A stretch of 44,336 nucleotides of DNA from a bacterium. GTDB lineage: Bacteria; Krumholzibacteriota; Krumholzibacteriia; LZORAL124-64-63. Of this stretch, positions 7,236-18,300 are shown piece by piece. Position 1 is the stretch's first letter; every line of letters begins with the position of its first letter. Where the stretch lies: contig JADJQR010000003.1 of the NCBI GenBank assembly GCA_016712675.1, forward strand, positions 1-44,336. The letters run 5' to 3'. A program made the translations under genes and the position numbers. Below the pieces are notes generated by a model, which did not search any database, was not told the DNA's origin, and saw only the letters and a list, made by a program, of their open reading frames with translations.

Positions 7236-9974
7236 ATGACGAACACGCGCACGCTGCAGCAGAGTTTCGCGGGCGGCGAGATCAGCGAGGACATGTACAG
7301 CCGCGTCGAAGACGGCAAGTACAGGAGCGGTGCCGCACGGTTGCGCAACTTCATCGTGAGGCCCACGGGGACGGTAGCGTCCCGTCCCGGGTTCCAGTAC
7401 GTGGGGACCACGAAGTACGGCACGAGCATCGCGCGGCTGCACAAGTTCACGGTGAGCCCGACGCTGACGTTGCTGCTGGAGATGGGGGAGGGATACTTCC
7501 GCTTCTACCAGGACGGGGCGCGCGTCGAACTTTCGACGACCCCACCGACCTACATCCCCAACCGGACGTTCGTCGAGGGTGACGTAGATGTTGGCACCAA
7601 CGAGCTGACGATCCCGAGCCATGGCGTGGTGACAGGGACCTCGATCACATTCACGGCCGACAATGGTGGCACGCTGCCGGCTCCGCTGGTGGCACTTACG
7701 GAGTACTTCGCCATCCAAGTCTCGGCGACGGTCATCAAGGTAGCGGAGACGTTCGCGCTGGCGTTGGTCGGGACGGCCATCGACATCACCGACGACGGCG
7801 ACACCAGCGGATCCAAGCGGCACCGCTTCCAGGGCTACTACGCGCCGATGGACCTGGTGAAGTACGACGCGGGCGCCGGCCTCGTCAACTACTACTGTGC
7901 GACCAACCCGTCCGTGAACGGGGTGGCGCAGCAAGTTCCCGGTTCGGCTCCAGCCTACTGGCTCGCGCTCGAGGACGACATCTACGAGATTCCGCACCCC
8001 TACACGAACGACGAATTGTTCTCGCTGACGTTCAGCCAGAGCAACGACGTCCTTTCGATCGCCAGCAACGCGCACCCGATCGGCGAGCTGCGCCGCTACG
8101 GGGAGCTCGAATGGCAGTACGTCGCGGTGACGTTCGGCGCGAGCATCGAGCCGCCCACGGTGACGCTCGACACTGCGCTACCTGGCATCTACCACGTCAT
8201 TACGGCGGCCGTAGGTGGAGTGATGACAACCTATGCGCAGCACCGCCTAGGCGTGGGAGATGTCATCCGTCTGTCAGGCATGCTGGCAACGACTCCCTCG
8301 GGCGCGTTCGTAGCGGACGGTAACTACATGGTCGCGGCGGTTCCGACGCTGACGACGTTCGAGGCGGTAGTCCTTTACGGTGCCGGTGCCCTCGCAACGT
8401 CCGGGACGTATACCGCGAACAGCGGGACGGTGCAGTACATCGGGACTATCGAGGACGCGACGGAGACCTACGTTGCCACGGCTGTCGGAACGAACGGCAT
8501 CGAGAGCGAGCAGAGCGTTTCGCTGGACGTGCTCAACAACCTGCGAGCCAGGGAGGCGCGCAACACGCTGACGCTGACCCCTGGGGACGCAACGCCGCTT
8601 GACCGGCTCAACGTCTACAAGGAGACGAACGGGCTTTACGGCTACATCGGGCAGGTGGACGCGAATGTCGCGACGGAGTTCATCGACGACAACATTGGCC
8701 CCGATCTGGGATCGACCCCGCCGTTGCTCGACGATTCGCTGGCAGGCGGATACCCGGCGGCGGTGGCGCACTTCGAGCAGCGGCGCTGGGTGGCCAACAC
8801 AGCGGACGGGCCGCAGCAGGTATGGGCTTCTCGGATCGGCACCGAGAGCGACATGGTCTACCACATCCCGGTGCAGTCGACCGATCGGATTTCGTTCTCG
8901 ATCGCGAGCCGGCAGCGTGCGGAGATCCGCCACATCGTTCCGCTGCAGCAGTTGCTGCTGATGACGGACACGGGCGAGTATCGCGTGACCCCGGTCAACT
9001 CGGATGCGATCACGCCGACCACGATCGCGGTGCGCGCGCAGAGCTACGTCGGGTGCACGAGCGTTTCCCCGATCATCGTCAACTCGACGCTCCTGTTCTG
9101 CGCCGCTCGAGGTGGGCACGTGCGCGAGATGGGGTTCTCCGCGCAGGTCGATAGCTACGTCACCGGCGACCTGTCGATTCGCGCTTCGCACCTGTTCGAC
9201 GGGCACGAGATCATCGACAGCACGTTCTCGAAGTCCCCGTATCCGATCGCGTGGTTCACCAGCGACGACGGGCGGTTGCTGGGGCTTACCTACATCCCCG
9301 AGGAGAACGTCGGGGCGTGGCACTGGCACGACACCGACGGGCTGTTCCAGAGCGTTTGTTCGATCCCCGAAGGGCTGGAGGATCGCCTTTACGTCGTGGT
9401 CGCTCGCAACCTTGGCGGCGTGGCCACGACGACGATCGAACGCATGGGGGCGCAGGCGACCCCGGCGACGCTAGATGACAGCTTCTGCGTGGACTGCGGC
9501 CTGACCTACGACAGCACCGCGGCAACGACGATCACGGAGCTTTCGCACCTGAACGCCGAGGCGGTATCGGTCCTGGCGGATGGGCTGGTTGTGACCGGCA
9601 AGACGGTATCGGGCGGTTCGATCACCCTGAGCACCGCGGCAAGCGTGGTCCACGTCGGGCTCCCGTTCACCTGCGACCTACAGACGATGCCGCTGGCCGT
9701 GCAGATCGAAGCGGCCGGCCATGGCCGCACGAAGAACGTCAACCGGGTTTGGATGCGCTGCGTCGACTCGGGCACGTTCGACGTGGGGCCGAACTCGACC
9801 TTGCTGCGGTCGTCCGATCCCCGCGGCGACAACGCCGGGGAGTTCGTGACGGGACAGGTCATGGTCCCGATCGACGGTCGTTGGACCGACGACGGGCAGG
9901 TATGGTTGCGGCAGAGCGCCCCGCTCCCGGTTACGGTGGTGGGTCAGGTTCTCGAGGTATCCATCGGAGGCTAG
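7236..9974 (+). CDS. Tail nozzle (tail tubular protein B-like)
   Basis: A 912-aa protein. The N-terminus TLQQSFAGGEIS ... RLRNFIV.PTGTVASRPGF is typical of podovirus nozzle proteins of the T7 gp12/epsilon15 type, which extend the tail below the adaptor. Two beta-modules like the one in the preceding genes appear at about 115-190 and, more weakly, 320-400. A later segment (FEQRRWVANT) is also typical of the family. The start lies four bases after the adaptor stop. Confidence 0.88.
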   Translation: MTNTRTLQQSFAGGEISEDMYSRVEDGKYRSGAARLRNFIVRPTGTVASRPGFQYVGTTKYGTSIARLHKFTVSPTLTLLLEMGEGYFRFYQDGARVELSTTPPTYIPNRTFVEGDVDVGTNELTIPSHGVVTGTSITFTADNGGTLPAPLVALTEYFAIQVSATVIKVAETFALALVGTAIDITDDGDTSGSKRHRFQGYYAPMDLVKYDAGAGLVNYYCATNPSVNGVAQQVPGSAPAYWLALEDDIYEIPHPYTNDELFSLTFSQSNDVLSIASNAHPIGELRRYGELEWQYVAVTFGASIEPPTVTLDTALPGIYHVITAAVGGVMTTYAQHRLGVGDVIRLSGMLATTPSGAFVADGNYMVAAVPTLTTFEAVVLYGAGALATSGTYTANSGTVQYIGTIEDATETYVATAVGTNGIESEQSVSLDVLNNLRAREARNTLTLTPGDATPLDRLNVYKETNGLYGYIGQVDANVATEFIDDNIGPDLGSTPPLLDDSLAGGYPAAVAHFEQRRWVANTADGPQQVWASRIGTESDMVYHIPVQSTDRISFSIASRQRAEIRHIVPLQQLLLMTDTGEYRVTPVNSDAITPTTIAVRAQSYVGCTSVSPIIVNSTLLFCAARGGHVREMGFSAQVDSYVTGDLSIRASHLFDGHEIIDSTFSKSPYPIAWFTSDDGRLLGLTYIPEENVGAWHWHDTDGLFQSVCSIPEGLEDRLYVVVARNLGGVATTTIERMGAQATPATLDDSFCVDCGLTYDSTAATTITELSHLNAEAVSVLADGLVVTGKTVSGGSITLSTAASVVHVGLPFTCDLQTMPLAVQIEAAGHGRTKNVNRVWMRCVDSGTFDVGPNSTLLRSSDPRGDNAGEFVTGQVMVPIDGRWTDDGQVWLRQSAPLPVTVVGQVLEVSIGG

Positions 9975-10721
9975 ATGAGCACTTACGGTCCGCCACCCTA
10001 TTCGTCGGGGCTCGGCGCGGGTGGCTATGGGCCGCTCGCGTCTGGCTACAGCTACGGGGGTGCGCAGTACCCCAGTTACGTCAGCACTGCCCAGGGGGGC
10101 GGGTTCGACGCGGGCCTCGGGGCCAGGGGTCAGGGGCCATACGCCGAGGGCTACCGCGGCGGTACGACGGCCTCGGCCGAGGCAAGCCAGAGCGGAGGAG
10201 GCGGGACCTCTAACGGCAACATCCTCGGGGCGGTCTACGAGATGGTGGGCGGCTACTACAAGGCCATGTCCCGCCGCGGCGAGCTAAAGCAACAGGCGCT
10301 TTCGCTCGACTTCGAGGCGTTCACCAGCAACCTGGACGCGCGCAGCAGCGAGCTGGACGCGATGGCCGTGCTTGACGCGGGCAAGCAGGCCCTCGGGCAA
10401 TACACGATGCAGGCCGGGCAGTTCCGGGCCGACGTCGTGGCGTCGCAAGCGGCAAGCGGGATCCAGACGGGCGTGGGATCTTCGGCCGAGGTCCTGGCGT
10501 CGTTGGACCTTCGGAAGGAGATCGACACCATGACGATCAAGAGCGACGCGGTTCGCCGGGCGGCGGCGCTGCGGATCCAGGCGCAGAACCAGCGCAGCGC
10601 AGCGGACATTGCCAGGGTTTCCGCGGCCAACACGCGACGCACCGCCAGGGGTATCACCGGATACTCACAAGTCGTGACGGGCCTGGCTACGCTTCTCGGT
10701 TCCTCGGGAGGGTCCGCATGA
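9975..10721 (+). CDS. Internal virion (ejection) protein A-like
   Basis: A 248-aa protein placed as T7 gp14 would be. Residues 1-85 are a Gly/Tyr/Ser-rich low-complexity stretch with loosely repeated GLGAxGYGP / GYxxG units. Residues 85-248 are long helices rich in Ala, Gln and Arg (from AVYEMVGGYY). It probably takes part in the conduit for DNA delivery. Its ATG follows the nozzle stop directly. Confidence 0.65.
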   Translation: MSTYGPPPYSSGLGAGGYGPLASGYSYGGAQYPSYVSTAQGGGFDAGLGARGQGPYAEGYRGGTTASAEASQSGGGGTSNGNILGAVYEMVGGYYKAMSRRGELKQQALSLDFEAFTSNLDARSSELDAMAVLDAGKQALGQYTMQAGQFRADVVASQAASGIQTGVGSSAEVLASLDLRKEIDTMTIKSDAVRRAAALRIQAQNQRSAADIARVSAANTRRTARGITGYSQVVTGLATLLGSSGGSA

Positions 10722-12937
10722 GAATCGACTTCGTTCCTGGTGTGAGCCCGCAGCCGGTGCAGACACCCGGCACCGCGGCACCTCGTGTGCAGCCGACCGG
10801 CGACAACGGCGAGCAGGATGCGATGATGCGCGGGGCCGCAATCGGCCTGCGCCTCGGCGAGCAGTGGAAGGACAACATCGACCGGGCGGCCCTGACGGAA
10901 GCCGACAACCGCATGGCCGAGAGCGTGCGGGAGACGATGCAGGACCCCGAGAAGGGCTACCTATCGACAGTGGGCAAGAACGCGGTTGGCGACACCCGGC
11001 GGCGGGCGGAAGGACTCCTCAAGGAACGCCGCGAGGCGATCGAGTCGGCCCTTTCGGCCAGCCAGCGGGAGCAGTTCGCGGAGATCGCGAACCGTCGCCA
11101 GCAGCGGGCGTTTGCCGCGATGGACGAGCACGAGCAGCACCAAGGGCGCGTGTGGGCCATGGGCGAGACCGAGGCTCGGGCCAAGTCGATCGGGCAGGAC
11201 GCGGTGGCCGCGTGGGGCACGCAGGAATGGCCGGTGATGCACGGAAGCCTCCTGACCGCGATTGACGACTACGCCGACCTGGCCGGCATCGGCGACGAGG
11301 GCAAGAAGGCGTTGCGGTCGGCGGCCACGACGGAGCTGCACGGGCACATCGTGGAGCGGCTGGTGGGGCGCGGGATGACCAAGGAGGCGCAGGCACACTT
11401 GGCGCAGTATCGGGACGAGGTGGCGCCGGACAAGGCTGGCGCCCTTGGACAGCTTGTCGCACAAGCGGACGAGGAACAGACCGGAATTCGGATGGCGCTT
11501 CAACTCGGGCGCGGCCTTCCGTCTCTCCAGCAGCAGCACGAGGCGCTTGCCGCGGACTTCGAGGCGGGGAAGATTACCACCGACGTCTACAAGACGGCGC
11601 TGTCGCACCTTCGGGCCAACGATCAGGAGCGGCGGGCCGGCAGGAGCCAGGCGCGTTCCGACGCCCGCGAGGAGTTCCAAGCGTGGGCGCAGCAGAACCG
11701 GACCAAGGCGGATTGGGCTCTGCGGATGATGCCGACCGCGATGAGCCAGAAGCTGGACGACCTCGGGCTTCTGGAGGAGTCCGAGCAGTGGCTCCAGCAG
11801 GGCGGCCAGTGGATCACCACCGAGGCGGGGCTCTACGCCAGCCTGAACGCGGAGCAGATGGTTGGCTCCTTCAAGTCCAGGCAGCAGGCCATCGACGCGA
11901 TGCGCCCGCAGATGGACGACAGGACGCTGGCCGCGTTTATGGACCGCTACGACCGCGCCACCCGCGCCACCGTTGAGGCGCAAGCCAGGGCCGTGGAGAA
12001 CTACAACCGATCGGTGGCCGAGGCGGCGGCGGCGGCAAGCAAGTCGTACGTCAACCTCGACGAGGACGAGTTGCTGAAGGAGTCCATGATCGCCAACGGC
12101 ATCGCCGCCTTGGACCCGGACGGCAAGGTGCAGGCAACCGACACGCTGAAGGCGCTCCAGTGGAGGAACGCAATGCGCGAACGTGTGGCCGCGAAAACGC
12201 GCGGGCGCCATCCAACGTCGGACGACTGGCGCGAGGCGGGCAAGGAACTCTCCGCGAACTACGTCGAGACGCGAGCCGCTGGCAAAGTCTACTTCTTTCA
12301 GCGCCCGACGCAGGAGCAGCGCCAGGAGTCGTTCGTCACGGTCCCGGACGGGCGGCAGATTGAAGCTCGGCGCATGGAGCCATACCGCGACGACATCCTG
12401 AAGTACCTGGACTCCTTGAAGCAGAACGACCCGCAGCAGTATGCCCGCGTGGTGCCGACCGGCGAAGTGACGGAGCTGGCCATGGCGACCGCGTTCGACG
12501 TCGTCCTGGGGGAGCGCAACCACCAGATGCAGGAGGCTGCGGCGCAGGATGCGGAAGCGGCGCGACTGGCCAAGTGGCAGGAGCGCGAGGCGTGGCGGGC
12601 CGGTGCCAAGCCCGTGGTCATCCCCAAGACCGCGGAGGAAGAAGCCGCCGCCAGGAAGGCGGCGTGGGCCGCGGAGACCGCGCAGCGCCAGCAGGCTTTG
12701 CGCGATTCGAGCCGCAAGCAGAAGCAGGGCGCCGAGTACATCGCGATGCAGTACGACGGCTACGTGAGCGCCTACGCTGGGATCGGGTTACCACCGCTTA
12801 CGCAAGAGAAGCACGACGAGCTTGTTGAGGACCTCATTCAGCAACACGGCAGCTACCTGCGCAACTACGACCTGGACGCGAACCGCATCCGCCGCCGCCT
12901 GACCGAACACCGCATGGAACTCCAGAGGAAGAAGTGA
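10718..12937 (+). CDS. Internal virion (ejection) protein B-like
   Basis: A 739-aa, almost wholly helical and highly charged protein with Gln/Arg/Ala-rich coiled-coil stretches, in the position of T7 gp15. No enzymatic motif is visible. The start overlaps the preceding stop (ATGA) and its own stop overlaps the next GTG (GTGA). Position and composition suggest a packaged ejection protein, not direct family recognition. Confidence 0.65.
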   Translation: MRIDFVPGVSPQPVQTPGTAAPRVQPTGDNGEQDAMMRGAAIGLRLGEQWKDNIDRAALTEADNRMAESVRETMQDPEKGYLSTVGKNAVGDTRRRAEGLLKERREAIESALSASQREQFAEIANRRQQRAFAAMDEHEQHQGRVWAMGETEARAKSIGQDAVAAWGTQEWPVMHGSLLTAIDDYADLAGIGDEGKKALRSAATTELHGHIVERLVGRGMTKEAQAHLAQYRDEVAPDKAGALGQLVAQADEEQTGIRMALQLGRGLPSLQQQHEALAADFEAGKITTDVYKTALSHLRANDQERRAGRSQARSDAREEFQAWAQQNRTKADWALRMMPTAMSQKLDDLGLLEESEQWLQQGGQWITTEAGLYASLNAEQMVGSFKSRQQAIDAMRPQMDDRTLAAFMDRYDRATRATVEAQARAVENYNRSVAEAAAAASKSYVNLDEDELLKESMIANGIAALDPDGKVQATDTLKALQWRNAMRERVAAKTRGRHPTSDDWREAGKELSANYVETRAAGKVYFFQRPTQEQRQESFVTVPDGRQIEARRMEPYRDDILKYLDSLKQNDPQQYARVVPTGEVTELAMATAFDVVLGERNHQMQEAAAQDAEAARLAKWQEREAWRAGAKPVVIPKTAEEEAAARKAAWAAETAQRQQALRDSSRKQKQGAEYIAMQYDGYVSAYAGIGLPPLTQEKHDELVEDLIQQHGSYLRNYDLDANRIRRRLTEHRMELQRKK

Positions 12938-15366
12938 GCAACTTCGCAGCGCCTGAGCCAACGTCTGGCGGCATCGAGATCCCGAAGCCGTCGACTCCCG
13001 ACCTGGAAGGGCTGCTGCGAACGGCGCGGGAGTCCATGGCCGAGGTGCCGTTCCAGGAGCCGCAGTCGAGCGGCCCGAACGAGTGGGACGCCCTGGTGGT
13101 GCGGCAGCGGCAGCAGCGCGTGGAGCAGGCCGACCGCGAGCTACAAACGGTCTGGCGCGTCGCCGTCAACTCGGACCCCGACGTTGCCGCAGAGGCGCAG
13201 CAGATCGCCAAGGAACTCGGGCTGCCGAGTGCGATGGTGGCCGACAACATCGAGGTGGCGCGCGAGGCGATGAAGCGGCGGGCCATCCGCTTCCAGGACC
13301 TGGAGCAGAAGTACCCGAACGTCCTGTCGCGCATGGGCGACATCGAGTTCGTCCGCCTGGCCCACGACGACATTGGCAACCTCAAGGCCACCGAAAGCAC
13401 CTGGGAGTGGCTGGGCCGGCAGGGCGAGGCGGGCATGGCCGCGAACCAGCGCGGCTACCTCGGCGTGCGCCGTGCGCTCGGATGGATGACCCCCGACGAG
13501 CAGGCCGAACTCGACCGGCTCAACGTGTCGATGCGCGAGGCTGGCCAGGACAGCGGCATCGCCGCGGCGACGGCGCAGACCCTCGGGCAGATGGCGGGCA
13601 CGGTCCCGTTGGCCATGGGCGCGGGTGCCGCGGCGGCGGGGCTGGCGTCCCTGGGCGGTCCGCTGTCTGCCGGCGCGGCGTTCACGGGCGGCACCGCGGC
13701 GGCGGGGTTCAGCCTGTCCGCGATGATCGAGGGCGGCAACGCCTACGAGGACATGCTGGCGCAGGGCATCGACAAGGACACCGCGGCCAAGGCGGCGTTC
13801 GGGGTGGTGGCCCCGGTGAACGGTGCCTTGGAGATGGTGGGGATGCACTACTTCGCGGCGCCCTTCAAGAGCGCGTTCGCCAAGCTGGCGACGAAGAAGG
13901 TGGCCGGGAAGCTGGTGAGCGAGACCGCGGGCGCCGCGTTCGACCGCTTCGCGCGATCCTACGCCAAGAGCTACCTGAGCGAGATCGGCACCGAGGTCTT
14001 GCAGGAAGCGGTGAGCATGTCGGCCGGTGGCGTCGCTCGAGCGGTGTCCCGCCCCGACCTGCCCGCGATGACCTGGGCCGACATCATGGGCCAGCTCGGC
14101 GAGATCGCCGGCAAGACCGCGCAGGGCATGTTGCTGCCCGCGCTGCCCGGCCCCGCGTTCCAGTTCGTGGGTGACAGCCTCACGGCGCGGCAGTCGCTGG
14201 TGGAGCAGCAGTTCCTGAAGGACGCGATCGCGCAGCAGGGCGAGAGCAAGGTGGCCAAGCGGGCACCGAACGCCCGGCTTGAGTTCCTCGCGGCCACGGC
14301 GCGCGGGTCGGACGGTGCCACGACCTACGTGCGGACCGAGGCGGCGTTGGATGCGTTGCGGCAGGACGGGCTCACCATCGAGGACCTGTCCGCCAAGTCC
14401 CCCGAGATCGCGGCCAAGCTGAACGAGGCGCGCGAGAAGGGTCTGGAGAGCGCGAGTTTCCCCACGGCCACCTACATCGGGAAGCTGCAAGGCACGACGT
14501 TCGGCGAGACGTTGCTGCCGCATCTGCGGCTGTCCGAAGCCTCCATGAGCCTGGAGGAACTGCGGCAGTTCGCCAAGGACGAGCCGAAGCGGACCGCCGA
14601 GGCGGCTGCGCTGATCGAGGCATACAAGGCCACCTCGAAGGAGTGGGCGGACAGCAGCGCCACGGTGCGCGAGGACTACCGCACGAGCATTCTGCAAGCC
14701 GGGCGCTCCGAGCAGGAGGCTTCGACGGTCGCCTCGTTCCTGACCGCGTTCGCGGAGACGCAGGCGTATGGGCTGGGGATCACGCCGAGCGAGTTCGTGG
14801 CGCGGTTCCCGTTGCAGGTGGTGCGCGGTGCGGTTGCGGCGCGGGAGACGTTCCAGCAGACCAAGACGGACTCGCCCGAGTTCGCCAACTGGTTTGGCGA
14901 GAGCAAGGTGGTGGACGAGAAGGGCAAGCCGCTGGTGGTGCACCATGGAAGCCGAAGCGGTGGCGATTTCGAGCAGTTCCGCATGCCAAGCGGAAGGGGC
15001 AACTTGGTTGGCGCGGTAGGCGCTCACTTCGGCGACGAGGCGCAAGCGAAGGAGTTTGGCGGCAGTCGGGCTTTCTGGCTGGCCATCAAGAATCCGCTGC
15101 GCATGGAGGACGCTGGCGGCTGGTTCGTTCGTGACGCGCTCTTCGACTACGTCCGCCAAGCTGGCGTTGAGGTGTCGGATGGTCCGGAGCAGTTCCCGAC
15201 GCCGGTTCTGAAGGCCCGATCGCGGCGCTCAGGTGGCGCCCGGAGCTCGCAGGGCGACGACAGCGGAAGGGTTCGCACGAGGTCGAGGGGCAGTTCGAAG
15301 GTGGCGTCTACCGCGGTGAGGCCGACAGCTACATCGCCTTCCGCCCCGAGCAGATCAAGAGCGTGA
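12934..15366 (+). CDS. Giant polyvalent ejection protein, N-terminal part (frame-split)
   Basis: An 810-aa reading frame. A hydrophobic Gly/Ala segment at about 215-264 could cross a membrane. From about residue 645 it starts an ADP-ribosyltransferase domain of the polyvalent-protein type (SPEFANWFGESKVVDEKGKPL, VVHHGS, AHFGDE). The domain should end in YIAFRPEQIKS ... GTFDPSDPNIL, but that part lies in the next frame. The last 60-70 residues in this frame (Arg/Ser-rich) therefore look like out-of-frame reading. Probably the first third of one protein of about 2,290 aa injected with the DNA. Confidence 0.75.
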   Translation: MSNFAAPEPTSGGIEIPKPSTPDLEGLLRTARESMAEVPFQEPQSSGPNEWDALVVRQRQQRVEQADRELQTVWRVAVNSDPDVAAEAQQIAKELGLPSAMVADNIEVAREAMKRRAIRFQDLEQKYPNVLSRMGDIEFVRLAHDDIGNLKATESTWEWLGRQGEAGMAANQRGYLGVRRALGWMTPDEQAELDRLNVSMREAGQDSGIAAATAQTLGQMAGTVPLAMGAGAAAAGLASLGGPLSAGAAFTGGTAAAGFSLSAMIEGGNAYEDMLAQGIDKDTAAKAAFGVVAPVNGALEMVGMHYFAAPFKSAFAKLATKKVAGKLVSETAGAAFDRFARSYAKSYLSEIGTEVLQEAVSMSAGGVARAVSRPDLPAMTWADIMGQLGEIAGKTAQGMLLPALPGPAFQFVGDSLTARQSLVEQQFLKDAIAQQGESKVAKRAPNARLEFLAATARGSDGATTYVRTEAALDALRQDGLTIEDLSAKSPEIAAKLNEAREKGLESASFPTATYIGKLQGTTFGETLLPHLRLSEASMSLEELRQFAKDEPKRTAEAAALIEAYKATSKEWADSSATVREDYRTSILQAGRSEQEASTVASFLTAFAETQAYGLGITPSEFVARFPLQVVRGAVAARETFQQTKTDSPEFANWFGESKVVDEKGKPLVVHHGSRSGGDFEQFRMPSGRGNLVGAVGAHFGDEAQAKEFGGSRAFWLAIKNPLRMEDAGGWFVRDALFDYVRQAGVEVSDGPEQFPTPVLKARSRRSGGARSSQGDDSGRVRTRSRGSSKVASTAVRPTATSPSAPSRSRA

Positions 15367-18300
15367 ACAACCGCGGCACCTTCGACCCCTCGGACCCGAA
15401 CATCCTCCGGCAGGGCGAGGTAGCCGAGGACTACCAGGGCGGCCACCAAGCGCCCTGGCGCAAGAGCGGAGCGCCGCTGCACGACGTGACCGGCAAGAGC
15501 ACGGGCGTCGAGATATACCCGGACGACGTCTACGGACCGAAGGCGGCGCAGTTCTACGGGACCGGCGAGCCCGCGCTGGACAAGGCGACGTTCGCGGCGG
15601 TGCAGAAGTTCAAGGGCAAGCCTGACGCCAAGGTGACGATCTACCGCGCGGTCTCGGCCAAGATCGAGGACGCCAAGATCAACCCGGGGGACTGGGTCAC
15701 CATCAGCAAGAAGTACGCGGAGATGCATGGCGACCGCTTCGACGAAGGCAGCAAGATCATCTCGATGCAGGTGGCTGCCTCCGACATCTTCACGAACGGC
15801 GACAGCATCCACGAATGGGGATACTCGCCCGAGGGCTACGTTCGCCGGAGTCGACTGGCGCAGGACACCAAGGGCACGTTCGACCCCAAGACGCTGACCA
15901 TCATGCTGATGGAGAGCCCGGACCCGTCGAAGTCCGCGAACCTATCGACGCTCCTGCACGAATTGGGGCACTTCTACCTCCACGTGCTCGCCGAGCTTGC
16001 CGCGAACCCCGAGGCAACCCGAGCCGCTGCCGACTTCCAGACCTTCGCCACCTGGACGGGCGTTGCGGACGTGGCCACGTGGAACGCGATGTCGCTTGAC
16101 GAGCAGCGCCCACACCACGAGGCGTTCGCGCGGTCGTTCGAGGTGTTCCTCTACGAGGGCAAGGCGCCATCCGCGGAACTGCGGACGCTGTTCGAGCAGT
16201 TCCGGGCGTGGCTGGTGAGCGTGTACCGCGACATCGTGGGGCAGCTCAACGCGAACTACCGCGCCGAGTTCGGCCGGGACCTCCCCGCGCTGACGCCCGA
16301 GGTGCGCGGCGTCATGGGCCGGCTGGTGGCTGCGGACGAGGCGATCGCCAAGGCGGAAGCCGTGCGCGACATGAAGCCGCTGTTCCAGACCCTGGAAGAG
16401 TCGGGCATGACCGAGGAGGAGTTCGCCGCCTACGAGCAGTCGATCGCGGAGGCGCACGAGGCTTCGGTTACGGACCTGGGCAAGGCGTCCCTGCGGCAGA
16501 TGCAGTGGCTCACGGGCGCGCGTGCCCGGCTGACGAAGCAGTTGCAGAGCAAGAACGAGAAGCTGCGCCGGGAGGCGGAACGCGAGGTCGGCTTGCGGGT
16601 CTCCGGGGAGCCGATCTACCGGGCCATCCGCTGGTTGCGCAAGGGCGAGCTGCTGAACGAGGACGGCACCAAGGCGCAGGGCGACCGAGACCCCAACCAC
16701 CGGCTCAACCGTGCCGCCGTCGAGGCGATGCTGCCGGGTGCGGACCTGTCCAAGCTGGAGGGGCTGACCATCGAACAGGGCGGGCTGATGCCCGACGTTG
16801 CCGCGGAGGCGCTGGGGTTCGGCAGCGGGGAAGCCATGCTCAAGGCGATCTTGGAAGCCCCTACGCTGGCCGAGCGGATCGAGACCGAGGCGGATGCGCT
16901 CATGCTCGACCGGCACGGCGACATGGCCACCCCGGAGGCGCGGGAGGCTGCCGTCGAGGAAGCCCTGCACAACGAGGCGCGGATGCGGTTCGTCGCAACC
17001 GAACTGCGCTGGCTGTCCAAGTCGACCGAGCCCGTGCGGATCATGGTCCAGGCGGCCCAGGAGGCTGCCAGGGAGGCGATCGCGGCGCTACCCGTGCGGC
17101 AACTCACGCCGAGGACGTTCGCGCTCGCAGAGGCCCGTAGCGCGCGTCTGGCAGCCAAGGAAGCCCGTGCGGGCAACATGGTCGAGGCGGTTCGCGCCAA
17201 GCGGCAGCAGTTGCTGCACAGCCACATGGCCGCCGAGGCGTTGAAGGCGCGGCGCGAGGTGGACACCGCCAAGGGCGAGTTCAAGCGGTTCTTCCGCCCC
17301 GACGCAAAGCTGGCCAAGACCCGGAACGTCGACTTCGTGACCGCGGGCCGCGCGGTGCTCGCGTGGTATGGGCTCGGGCCGAAGGGCGACAAACCACCGG
17401 GTGCCTACGTGAAGGCGCTGCGGGAGTACAACCCGACGCTCTACGCGGAGATGGAACCGACCCTGGCGCGGGTGGTGGACACCCCGAGGGACTACCGCGA
17501 CCTGACCACGGAGGAGTTCCGCGCCCTGGTGGTGACGGTCGACGCGCTGTGGGACGCGAGCAAGCGTTCCCGGCAGATCACCGTCGAGGGGCAGAAGCGC
17601 GAGCTGGCCGAGGTGACCGGGGAAGTCCTGGCCCGGCTGGGCGAGATCGGCGTGCCCGAGGTGCTGCCCGGCGAGCGCGCCGACGTGACCAAGGGGCAAC
17701 GGGCGATCCGCGGCATTCACCAGATCGGGGCGGCGCTCAAGCGGGTCGAGCATTGGGCCGACACCCTGGACGGTGGCAAGGCTGGCCCGTTCACGCGCTA
17801 CGTCTGGCGCCCGGTGCAGCAGGCGATCGACGCCTACCGCGTGCAGCGGAACAAGGTGGTCAAGAGCTACGTGGACCTGCTCGGCACCATCGAGTGGACC
17901 CAGGGCAAGATCGACGCGCCAGAACTAGGCTACACCTTCGGCACGGACAACGGCGGCGGCGGCATGGAGACGCTGTTGGGTGCGCTGCTGCACACCGGGA
18001 ACGAGAGCAACTACCGGAAGCTGCTGCTCGGTCGAGGGTGGGGCGACGTGGACGCGGAAGGTGCGCTGGTCACCAACCGATGGGACGCCTTCATCGCGCG
18101 CATGATCGCCGAGGGGCGGCTAGACAAGCGGCACTTCGATTGGGTGCAGAAGGTGTGGGATCTGACCGAGTCGTTGAAGCCCGAGGCGCAGAAGGCGTGG
18201 CACGAGATCAACGGCTTCTACTTCAAGGAGGTCGAGGCGTCGGCGCGGACGCAGACCTTCAAGGACGGCAGCACCGCCACCTACCGCGGCGGCTACGTCC

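Noticed and set aside
5597-7450. 617-aa open frame on the minus strand
   Set aside because: It lies antisense to the well-supported adaptor and nozzle genes and is Arg/Val/Leu/His-rich, as expected from GC-rich shadow frames.
13141-15159. 672-aa minus-strand open frame
   Set aside because: Antisense to the ejection-protein gene with shadow-like composition and no motif.
15166-15245. Programmed -1 ribosomal frameshift in the ejection protein
   Set aside because: No X-XXY-YYZ slippery heptamer with a following stem is visible in the interval; an indel is simpler.
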